NCBI GenBank assembly: GCA_002508705.1
Contig: DAYL01000034.1
Span: 1-64,000, forward strand
Source: Methanoculleus sp. UBA374
GTDB taxonomy: Archaea > Halobacteriota > Methanomicrobia > Methanomicrobiales > Methanoculleaceae
DNA: 64,000 nucleotides
Direction of reading: 5' to 3'
Each line of letters begins with the position of its first letter. Positions within the stretch are counted from its first letter, which is position 1. Shown in pieces: positions 26,677 through 33,883 of the stretch. The notes under the pieces were generated by a model, which was given only the letters and a program-made list of their open reading frames with translations, made no database searches and was not told the origin of the DNA. The translations under genes were made by a program, and so were the position numbers.

Positions 26677-27885
26677 TTACCCGTAGAATATGTAATTGGT
26701 GATCGATCCCACGAAGTAGATCGTCTCCTGCCCGTTGTTCAGATTCATCAGCCCATCCGTTCCCGGCATCAGGTTGTAGAGGGTAATTTCACGGTCATCA
26801 TCACCATCGATGATGGTTTCATCATCCACCGTGAACCGTGTCCACATATTGTTCGACGGCACGTTCAGTGTCAGTGTTGAAACGAGGTCTTCGTGGCTCT
26901 GGATGTAGATGCCGTTGATTTTTGCGGTTCCTTTCCTGCCGTCGTTGATATAGAGCGTTACATCGTCGTAGGCAAACGTTGTGATCGTCGATCCGCTCAT
27001 GTAGATCTCGCCCCTTCCGCTCGTTCCGATGACCAGTTTCACCGTATCGCCGATCGCGAGGTCGTAGCGCGTACCCCCGATCTCGATGTAGGAGTAGGCT
27101 CCGGTCACCTTGAATTCGAGATAGCCGCCCGGCATGAGAGAGCCCGTTTTTCCCACTGCCGTGTTGAGCAGGGCATCGTGCCCGGTTGAAGATGCTGTAA
27201 CGGTGATGTATCCTGTCTTTGTTTCGGTATCGGATGCTCCCGCCCTCGTTACGGTCAGGCTGACGGTGTAGTTGCCCGGGGCCGCGTAGGTATGGGTTGG
27301 GTTCTGCACAGTCGACGTGTTTCCGTCTCCGAAGTCCCAGAGCCAGGCGGTCGGCCTGCCCGTGGAGGTGTCGGTGAACCGGACGGCAAGCGGGGCGGGG
27401 CCGTAGGTGGCGTTGGCGGTGAAGTTTGCAGAGACGGTCCCGGCCCCCGGCTCCGTCGGGTCCGGGGAGAACGTCTTCCCCCCTCCCCTGAAGGCCACCT
27501 CGGCAAGGATCGTCTCGCCGCTCCCTGCGACTGCGGTCACGATCACGCGGGTAGGGTTTGCGTCGCCTGTGTAGGTGAGGACTCCCCCGATCGACCAGAC
27601 GCCGTCTTCAAGTCCGATGAAGTCATCGGTCCCGTCAGCAAGGCCGCTCTCGTTGTCAACGTAGATCCGGTACTCCCCCGCCCTGAGGGGGTCGCCTCCC
27701 TCGTGAACGAGGGCGAGGCGGCCGCTCTCGTTCCCCGCGACGATGGCTGCACGGGGGACCTCGTCCGGCTGGTAGCCGGAGAGGAGGACTACCGCCACGA
27801 TCACCACGGCGAGGACGGTCACGCCGACCAGGAGCATGGCCCCGACCACCTCGGAGATTCCATCTTCACCGCGATGTTGTCTCAT
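26677..27885 (-). CDS. Pilin-like surface protein with one PKD domain
   Basis: 402 aa. N-terminal GISEVVGAMLLVGVTVLAVV is the hallmark of archaeal type IV pilin-like DUF1628 proteins, with the processing-type GISE before the hydrophobic helix. A globular beta domain follows (to about residue 145), then one PKD domain (about 155-240, WLWDFGDGN) nearly identical to the first PKD of the neighbouring 851-aa protein, and a C-terminal beta domain of unknown type. Start at the ATG 27885 with GGAG eight bases upstream; the stop of the preceding gene lies in between, so the pair is co-translated. Confidence 0.85.
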   Translation of the reverse strand: MRQHRGEDGISEVVGAMLLVGVTVLAVVIVAVVLLSGYQPDEVPRAAIVAGNESGRLALVHEGGDPLRAGEYRIYVDNESGLADGTDDFIGLEDGVWSIGGVLTYTGDANPTRVIVTAVAGSGETILAEVAFRGGGKTFSPDPTEPGAGTVSANFTANATYGPAPLAVRFTDTSTGRPTAWLWDFGDGNTSTVQNPTHTYAAPGNYTVSLTVTRAGASDTETKTGYITVTASSTGHDALLNTAVGKTGSLMPGGYLEFKVTGAYSYIEIGGTRYDLAIGDTVKLVIGTSGRGEIYMSGSTITTFAYDDVTLYINDGRKGTAKINGIYIQSHEDLVSTLTLNVPSNNMWTRFTVDDETIIDGDDDREITLYNLMPGTDGLMNLNNGQETIYFVGSITNYIFYG

Positions 27886-27890
27886 ACCGC

Positions 27891-28805
27891 TCACTCCACC
27901 AGGGACGCCGCGTTATGGATCGTCACCGTGTAGTTCGCCGGATACACCTTGAGGGTCACCGTCTCGCTCTCGTCTGCTGGCGGCCGGACGATGAGCCGGG
28001 TCGTGTTCCCGTCCCGTTCAATCGACCACGACGAGGTATCAACCCCCTCTTCTATCGCCCTTTGCCGGACCTCCCCAAAACCTCTCTCCCAGGCTCTGGC
28101 CGTCGTCAGATCGCCAGCCTCGATGGTCAGGTTCACCCGATCGTAGGCCCCGTTGAGGGAGGAAGAACCGCTCGAGCGCATCCTTGTCTCGACCCGCACC
28201 GGCCCCGAGCCCGCTATCGTGGCCGCCCCGTCGAGACTGATCGGGGCGATGGTGAGGGTGGTGTTGCCGTCGGTGGTTTTGTAGGCCGCGATCGACGGCC
28301 CGACCCGCACCGTCGTCCCCTCTTCCTGGGAGAGGAAGACCGCGCCCATCTGGTAAGTCCAGGTCTGCTCCACCCAGTAGTTGTTCGAGGACCGGTAGGT
28401 AAGGCTGCCGAGGGGGATGGTCGTGCTCTCAGTCCCGGCTTCAATCGTCAGGTTGGCCCCCCCGCTCATCACCGAGACCGTCCCCCCCGAGCCCGCAGGA
28501 GTAAAGATGGGGAGCGTGAAGACTCTGCCGCCGGTCGCGCCCGCGCCCGTCCCGAGGTCGAAGGCCGTCGAGAGGAGCACCCCATGTCTTTCGTTCACCC
28601 AGAGCGAATCCAGACCGATCTTATAGTCTACGAACCGGTCCTTCACCTGGTTCATGTGCGCGATCTCGTTCTCCCTTCCCGCCGCAGGGACTGCGTAGAC
28701 CTGGTAGAGCGAGAGTGCGACAACGATCACGCCGAGGAGAAGGACGAAACCGACAACCTCCGAGAGGCCGTCATCGCGCGGCTTGGGTGACATTATCAGG
28801 ATCAT
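27891..28805 (-). CDS. Pilin-like membrane/secreted protein, DUF1628-type N terminus
   Basis: 304 aa. Begins with a short basic stretch and GLSEVVGFVLLLGVIVVALS, the same pilin-like start as the next gene, followed by a threonine/serine-rich beta-strand ectodomain without PKD motifs. Start: ATG 28805 lies about 25 bases from a TATA-like element and would be leaderless; ATG 28793 is an alternative. Probably the first gene of the surface-protein operon. Specific function unknown; could be a minor pilin or pseudopilin. Confidence 0.78.
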   Translation of the reverse strand: MILIMSPKPRDDGLSEVVGFVLLLGVIVVALSLYQVYAVPAAGRENEIAHMNQVKDRFVDYKIGLDSLWVNERHGVLLSTAFDLGTGAGATGGRVFTLPIFTPAGSGGTVSVMSGGANLTIEAGTESTTIPLGSLTYRSSNNYWVEQTWTYQMGAVFLSQEEGTTVRVGPSIAAYKTTDGNTTLTIAPISLDGAATIAGSGPVRVETRMRSSGSSSLNGAYDRVNLTIEAGDLTTARAWERGFGEVRQRAIEEGVDTSSWSIERDGNTTRLIVRPPADESETVTLKVYPANYTVTIHNAASLVE

Positions 28806-28826
28806 TTTCTGTGCGTGGCCTATATC

Positions 28827-28834
28827 TGTTTATT
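28827..28834 (-). promoter_or_regulatory. TATA-like element for the pilin-like operon
   Basis: Minus strand AATAAACA, centred about 25 bases upstream of the ATG at 28805, fits a leaderless transcript. Confidence 0.4.
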
Positions 28835-28976
28835 GTTCACCGCCACCTGCGGCCCGAAGGATAAACGCAAAATCCTGGAGCGTATGGCAATTTAATGCCC
28901 ATATCTGGTCTTTCTGCCCTTCCTTCCTTTATCATTAAACCTTTTCATCTCCATCCGCCATAAATAATACAGTCTT

Positions 28977-29987
28977 ATGCCACAGGATTCGGGAGTATCC
29001 TCCGACGGGCCGCATCTGAGCCCGGGTTGTGTCCTCTGCCACCAGGGAGCAAAGATGGTTCTCTTCGTGACCGGACGGTGTCGCCGCACCTGCTGGTACT
29101 GCCCGCTCTCGCGCGAGAGAAAAGGCCGGGATGTTGTTTTTGCAAACGACCGGCAGGTCTCGTCGCCGTCGGAGGCCATCGAGGAAGCGGAGTGCATGAG
29201 CGCTCTCGGGACCGGTGTCACCGGCGGCGAACCGCTGCTTGAACTTGACCGCGTGGTGGAGTATTGCCGGGCCCTCAAAGAGCATTTTGGCCAGGATCAC
29301 CAGATCCATCTCTACACCGGCCTTGCACCGGACGAAACCATGTTCCGGCGCCTGCAGGGTCTGGTCGACGAGATCCGGCTCCACCCGCCCCACGAGTCCT
29401 GGCCCCGCATCAGCGAGACCGACTACGCCCGTTCTGCCGTCATCGCCCGTCGAATGGGTTTTTCCATCGGCATCGAGGTGCCGGCGCTCCCGGGCATCGG
29501 CGCCCTTGCCGCCGTGCTGCCGCTCCTTGACTTCCTCAACATCAACGAACTGGAGTGGGGCGAGACCTGCGCCGCCGCCATGCGCGCGCGCGGGCTCGAA
29601 CCCGAGGACGGACTGCATAACGCGGTGCTGGGCGCCCGCCGCTGGGTGGAAGAACTCCCCGACGACCCGAAAGTCCATTTCTGCTCATCCGTCTTCAAAG
29701 ACTCGGTCCAGCTGCGGGAACGGTTAAAGCGGATCGCTGCCAATACTGCGCGTCCGTTTGAAGAGGTGACCGATGACGGGACTGTCGTGTACGGGGTGCT
29801 CGAACCGGCGGTCCCCGTCACCGAGTTTCTGGCGAGCCTCGATGAGGATGATTATATGGTCTGCGATGGAAGGGTCGAGATGGCATGGTGGGTGCTTGCC
29901 GGCGAGGGTGCCGGGCTGCCCGGCCGGAAGTACGTCGTCGAGCGCTACCCCAACGGTGGTATGGTGGTGGAGGTGACGCCTCTGTGA
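28977..29987 (+). CDS. Radical SAM protein
   Basis: 336 aa. CRRTCWYCP at about residues 35-43 is the radical SAM [4Fe-4S] motif, preceded by a conserved CVLCHQGAKMVLFVTG stretch carrying an additional CxxC. This matches the archaeal radical SAM group COG2108, often linked with pyruvate-formate-lyase-activating-type proteins but of unknown substrate. The C-terminal part is a small beta domain. Its stop codon overlaps the GTG start of the cis-prenyltransferase downstream (GTGA, 29984-29987), implying shared expression. Confidence 0.82.
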   Translation: MPQDSGVSSDGPHLSPGCVLCHQGAKMVLFVTGRCRRTCWYCPLSRERKGRDVVFANDRQVSSPSEAIEEAECMSALGTGVTGGEPLLELDRVVEYCRALKEHFGQDHQIHLYTGLAPDETMFRRLQGLVDEIRLHPPHESWPRISETDYARSAVIARRMGFSIGIEVPALPGIGALAAVLPLLDFLNINELEWGETCAAAMRARGLEPEDGLHNAVLGARRWVEELPDDPKVHFCSSVFKDSVQLRERLKRIAANTARPFEEVTDDGTVVYGVLEPAVPVTEFLASLDEDDYMVCDGRVEMAWWVLAGEGAGLPGRKYVVERYPNGGMVVEVTPL

Positions 29988-30766
29988 TACTCAGGTCCCG
30001 GATTGAGGCCCTCTATGAGCGCTGTTTGCGATGGGAGGTGAAGCACATTCCCCGGCATGTTGCGGTGATCCAGGACGGAAATCGCCGATTTGCCAAAGAA
30101 CAGGGGTTCGATACCGCAATAGGACACCGGCTCGGGGCGGACACCACGGAGCATGTCCTCGATTGGGCGTGCGATCTCGGGGTGCAGCACATCACGCTCT
30201 ATACCTTCTCCACCGAGAACTTCCGGAGGGATAAGAGCGAGTTAAAATCGCTCTTTACGCTCTTCCAGGAGAAATTTGTCGCGATACTGACCGACGAGCG
30301 GGTGCATCAAAACCATATCCGGGTACAGATGATCGGCGACCGGTCCCTCCTCCCCGACGCCCTTCTTGCCACCATTGAGGCGGCGGAGAAGGCGACGCTG
30401 CACTACACCGACTACTACATCAACATCGCGCTTGCATACGGCGGCCGAAACGAGATCGTGCATGCAACCCGGTCAATACTGAATGAAATAAAGCAGGGCG
30501 TCATCGATCCTCGGGCTATCAGCACCGCGACCATCGAGAGCCACCTCAACCGGGGAGCGCCGATACCCCCCGTCGACCTGATCATCCGCACCGGCAACGA
30601 CTACCGGACATCCAACTTCCTCCCCTGGCTCGCGAACGGCCACGAGTCCGCCGTCTACTTCTGCGCCCCCTACTGGCCGGCGTTCCGGAAGATCGATCTC
30701 CTGCGGGCGATGCGCGTCTATGACCAGCGCATGCGCCTGAAGGAGCGTGCAGAGAGTCGGTCCTGA
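29984..30766 (+). CDS. uppS: cis-Prenyltransferase (undecaprenyl-type synthase), catalytic subunit
   Basis: 260-aa member of the UppS/DHDDS family that extends an allylic diphosphate with IPP in cis to give the polyprenyl carrier for glycan assembly. The catalytic aspartate lies in VIQDGNRRFAKEQG (Asp31), with TLYTFSTENFRR and the IPP-binding LIIRTGNDYRTSNF following. The GTG at 29984 is chosen: GGAGGTGA lies seven bases upstream and it overlaps the radical SAM stop. The C terminus ends RMRLKERAESRS and lacks the RxG motif found at the end of single-subunit enzymes, while the convergent neighbour has it. Confidence 0.93.
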   Translation: MILRSRIEALYERCLRWEVKHIPRHVAVIQDGNRRFAKEQGFDTAIGHRLGADTTEHVLDWACDLGVQHITLYTFSTENFRRDKSELKSLFTLFQEKFVAILTDERVHQNHIRVQMIGDRSLLPDALLATIEAAEKATLHYTDYYINIALAYGGRNEIVHATRSILNEIKQGVIDPRAISTATIESHLNRGAPIPPVDLIIRTGNDYRTSNFLPWLANGHESAVYFCAPYWPAFRKIDLLRAMRVYDQRMRLKERAESRS

Positions 30767-30809
30767 CGATAAAGGCAGAGGGTTTTCCGGACCTCGCGCC
30801 GGATACATC

Positions 30810-31400
30810 TCATCGCCCGAACCGGCGCGCGCGCGACTGGTAATCCCTGAGTGCCCGGAGAAAATCCACTTTCCGCAGAAGCGCCCAGTTGACGTCGAGA
30901 AAGAAGAGTTCGGAGTAGACCGACTGCCATATGAGGAAGTCGGTCAGGTGGTTGCCGCCCGTTTTGATGACGAGGTCCGGTTCGTAGTTGAAGGTGAGGT
31001 ATGACTCCAGCAGGTCTTCGTCGACCGAAGATGGGTCTACACCGTCTCTGGCCATCCTTCTCACGCAGTCGGCGATCTCTTCCCGCCCGCTCTTCCCGAT
31101 CGCCACCGTTACGTCCATACCTTCCCCGCTCGCCTCCATTCCGTCCAGGTAGTGCAGGGTCAGGTGCGCAATCGACGAGATCGCGCGGATCTGCGGAAGG
31201 CATTGCTCCAGCCGGGCCGGGTCGGTGGTACTGATGTGGAACATGACGCTCCTGATCCCGAGGTCACGGCACCACTGGGTGGCGCGGTAGAGGTTGCCCG
31301 GGGCGTCGAGCATATCCTGCTCGGTGATCATGAAACAGATCTGCTCCGGAAGCGTATGGAGGTCCCGAAGGAGGATCTTCTCGTAGAGACGGTAGATCAC
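30810..31400 (-). CDS. Divergent cis-prenyltransferase-like subunit (probable non-catalytic partner)
   Basis: 196 aa, homologous over its length to UppS: VIYRLYEKILLRDL aligns with the start of uppS, MFHISTTDPAR with the STEN loop, and PDLVIKTGGNHLTDFLIWQ plus SELFFLDVNW with the C-terminal core. The catalytic DGNRR motif is replaced by MITEQDML, so it should be inactive alone, but it ends in RRFGR, an RxG motif. This pattern resembles the Nus1/NgBR subunit of eukaryotic cis-prenyltransferases. GTG at 31400 overlaps the polX stop (GTGA) and has GGAG eight bases upstream; the frame to 31460 would overlap polX heavily. Confidence 0.82.
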   Translation of the reverse strand: MIYRLYEKILLRDLHTLPEQICFMITEQDMLDAPGNLYRATQWCRDLGIRSVMFHISTTDPARLEQCLPQIRAISSIAHLTLHYLDGMEASGEGMDVTVAIGKSGREEIADCVRRMARDGVDPSSVDEDLLESYLTFNYEPDLVIKTGGNHLTDFLIWQSVYSELFFLDVNWALLRKVDFLRALRDYQSRARRFGR

Positions 31401-33082
31401 GACCTCCACTCCAGCAACCCGGATAGAGAGAGGGTGTTTATAATATCGCTCGCGGTGCACCAGCCCCGGCGCGCCAGCATAACGCCGTAGCGCATATTCG
31501 AGAATTCGCCAATCCTGTGAGCATCTGTTCCTGCAGCCAGTTTCACTCCCTTCTTCTTCGCGTGCCAGATATAAATATCCTCAAGGTCAAGCCGGTGGGG
31601 CGACGCGTTGATCTCAAGGGCGGTCCCCGTCTCCGCCGCATGAGCGACCACGCGCACAAGATCGATTGCGTACGGCGGTCGCCGGCCGAGGAGGCGCCCG
31701 GTAGGATGGCCAATGATATCGACGTGGTCGTTCTCCATCGCGGTGAGGACCCGCCGGGTCAGGGTATCCTGGTCCTGGCTGAATCCAGTATGAACCGAGG
31801 CGATCACCAGGTCCAGGTCTGCAAGGACCTTATTCGAATACCCTAACTTCCCGTCGCTCTTGATCTCCACCTCGCTCCCGGCAAGGAGCTGGCAGACATG
31901 CCGCCGGTTGACCCGCTCGATCTCGACCCGCTGCTTTGCGAGAGCATCCGGGCTCATGCGTGACGAGTGGTCGGTGACTGCGATATACTCATAGCCCCGG
32001 GCATCTCCTGCCTCTGCCACGTCTTCCAGCGACTGGCGGCCGTCGCTTGAGGTGGTGTGGGCGTGGAGGTCCCCCCGTATCTCGTGGAGGTCGACAAGGT
32101 CGGGGAGGGCGTGCTGGAGGGCAAGTTCGACCTCGCCCCGGTTCTCGCGCAGTTCCGGCGGGATAGTCGCCATGCCAAGGAACGCAAAGACCTCCTCCTC
32201 GCTCTCGAACGTCTGCAGTTTCCCGGTCGCCGAGTCCGCGAGGCCGTTTCGGTCAAGCCGGTAACCCTGTTTCTGTGCTACCGCACCGAGCCGGTCTAAA
32301 AACCCGCGGGAGCCGGTGGCGCAGAGGAGTGCGGTGCCGCACCGTTCGGGGTCGGTGAATCGGATGTTCAGTTCGGCGTCGTTGACAAAGAGCACGGTTT
32401 CTTCAGCGCTCTCGCCGGCGACCCCGTCGGCGGCGGTTCCAGGACGGTGCAAGAATGTGCTCCGGTCTCCGATAGCGACAATCTCAATCCGGCCGACGGT
32501 ACTTGACCCTCGCCGGTAGCTCCCCGCGACCGCATACCCTCCGCGAGGGAGCAATGCTCGCGCGCTCGCAAGCACGGCCTCGGCCTGCTGTCTGGTCATC
32601 CGGTCCGATTTCCGGCGAAGCTGCCTGATGCCTCTTTTGATCATCTCTTCCTTCTTTACGCCGAAACCCGGGAGCGCCCTGATCCGGTGCCCTTCCACTG
32701 CCTGCGCGAGATCCTCCACGGTCCGGACACCGAGTCTCTTCCAGAGGACGCGCAGGGTCCGGGGTCCCACCCCGGCAACGTCGAGCAGCTCGACGAGCGA
32801 CCCGGGAACGGCTGTCTGCAGGTCGTTGAGTTCCCGGAACGATCCGGTGGCGGCGATCTCCCGGATCTGTCCGGCTATCTTGACTCCTATGCCCGGGACC
32901 CGGGTCAGTTCCTCTTCGTCGAGTCCGGCAACCGGGAGGGGGAGTCGCTCGACCTGCCGTGCCGCCCGCTCGTAAGCCCCGATCCGGTATCGGTCGCTTC
33001 CCGCGACCTCGAGTAGACGGCTCATGAACGCGAGCCGTTCGGCGACATCCCTGTTGGTGACCTGCTTACCCGGGCTTTCCAT
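31397..33082 (-). CDS. PolX-family protein with degenerate polymerase site and intact PHP domain
   Basis: 561 aa, organised as bacterial/archaeal PolX: N-terminal 8-kDa-like and helix-hairpin-helix region (VPGIGVKIAG, VAGVGPRT, LPGFGVKKEE), palm/thumb domain (about 160-310), and C-terminal PHP nuclease (about 335-560). In the palm, the GDVD catalytic aspartates of family X are replaced by GRIE (Arg198, Glu200) and the third aspartate by Asn239. The PHP metal ligands look complete: DLHAHT, TDHSSRM, ASVHTGF, IGHPTGR and GTDAHR. So it should keep 3'-5' exonuclease or phosphoesterase activity but not DNA synthesis. ATG 33082 sits about 27 bases from a TATA box, suggesting a leaderless message. 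Confidence 0.88.
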   Translation of the reverse strand: MESPGKQVTNRDVAERLAFMSRLLEVAGSDRYRIGAYERAARQVERLPLPVAGLDEEELTRVPGIGVKIAGQIREIAATGSFRELNDLQTAVPGSLVELLDVAGVGPRTLRVLWKRLGVRTVEDLAQAVEGHRIRALPGFGVKKEEMIKRGIRQLRRKSDRMTRQQAEAVLASARALLPRGGYAVAGSYRRGSSTVGRIEIVAIGDRSTFLHRPGTAADGVAGESAEETVLFVNDAELNIRFTDPERCGTALLCATGSRGFLDRLGAVAQKQGYRLDRNGLADSATGKLQTFESEEEVFAFLGMATIPPELRENRGEVELALQHALPDLVDLHEIRGDLHAHTTSSDGRQSLEDVAEAGDARGYEYIAVTDHSSRMSPDALAKQRVEIERVNRRHVCQLLAGSEVEIKSDGKLGYSNKVLADLDLVIASVHTGFSQDQDTLTRRVLTAMENDHVDIIGHPTGRLLGRRPPYAIDLVRVVAHAAETGTALEINASPHRLDLEDIYIWHAKKKGVKLAAGTDAHRIGEFSNMRYGVMLARRGWCTASDIINTLSLSGLLEWRS

Positions 33083-33104
33083 GATCAATCGATCATTTGC
33101 AAAA

Positions 33105-33113
33105 CCATATAGG
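33105..33113 (-). promoter_or_regulatory. TATA box of the degenerate polX gene
   Basis: Minus strand CCTATATGG, centred 27 bases before the ATG at 33082, which fits an archaeal leaderless promoter and decides the start codon. Confidence 0.55.
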
Positions 33114-33231
33114 CATTAACGTTCGTCAGGCGCTTCGGACGAACCCCCGTCTGTTCGGTTCATGAAGACGGCACGGCGCTGTTTTTCATAGACGACTATG
33201 ATAACCCAAATCCATAAACTTGTAGAAATGA

Positions 33232-33254
33232 AAGAAAGTGTAACATGCTTTCTT
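33232..33254. promoter_or_regulatory. Inverted repeat overlapping the start of the DtxR-family gene
   Basis: AAGAAAG (33232-33238) and CTTTCTT (33248-33254) form a seven-base inverted repeat with a nine-base spacer that covers the ATG at 33245. With a CATAAACT TATA-like element around 33213 the message would be leaderless, so a regulator bound here would block initiation. An autoregulatory operator is inferred only from position and symmetry. Confidence 0.35.
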
Positions 33255-33883
33255 CCACAGTTGAGGATTACCTTGAAGCAATTCTCACGATCACGGAAAA
33301 CGGCAGGCAGTCGGCGACGTCGCAGGAGATAGCCGCGGCACTCGGCGTCGAGAAGGCGACCGTCGACGCTTCTCTCGCCTCCCTGGTCGAGGAAGGATAC
33401 CTTGAGCGAGTATCGGACGATGCCGTCAGGCTGACCGAGAACGGGTCGGCGGTCGCGTCGCAGGTTGCCCGAAAGCACCGTGTCCTGCAGTGCTTCCTGA
33501 CGGAGATGCTTGGCGTTGATGCGGAGAGAGCAAGCAAAGAGGCCTGCACGCTCGAGCACGGCATCTCCGACGAGACCATCGATCGGCTCTCCACCTACAT
33601 GGACGACGCGCAAACCGCCCCGGGGCGGCATATGGGACGCTGCCGCCGGGGGCAGGGAACCTGCACGCTGCTCGACTGCAAGGAAGGGGATACCGCCCGG
33701 GTAGCGATGATCCAGGGGCCCCGGCGGAACCGGAGGCTGCTCGACCTCGGCATCTTCCCCGGTGAAGTCGTGCAGATCCGGCGGAAACTACCGAACCAGT
33801 CGATCGTGGTCCGGGTGAAAGGGTGCGACATTGCGATCAGCCCCGAGATAGCGACATCGATCATTGTGGAGTCGTGCCCATGA
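33245..33883 (+). CDS. DtxR/MntR-family metal-dependent regulator with FeoA domain
   Basis: 212 aa. Residues 1-60 form the DtxR winged helix (STVEDYLEAILTITENG, then an EIAAALGVEKATVDASL recognition helix), residues 65-125 the dimerisation/metal domain with HRVLQCFLTEMLG and the EHGIS motif, and residues 140-210 an SH3-like FeoA domain (RNRRLLDLGIFPGEVV). A CRRGQGTC stretch lies between. It represses or activates metal uptake in response to Fe(II) or Mn(II). Its stop codon overlaps the feoB start, so it most likely controls its own operon. Confidence 0.9.
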   Translation: MLSSTVEDYLEAILTITENGRQSATSQEIAAALGVEKATVDASLASLVEEGYLERVSDDAVRLTENGSAVASQVARKHRVLQCFLTEMLGVDAERASKEACTLEHGISDETIDRLSTYMDDAQTAPGRHMGRCRRGQGTCTLLDCKEGDTARVAMIQGPRRNRRLLDLGIFPGEVVQIRRKLPNQSIVVRVKGCDIAISPEIATSIIVESCP

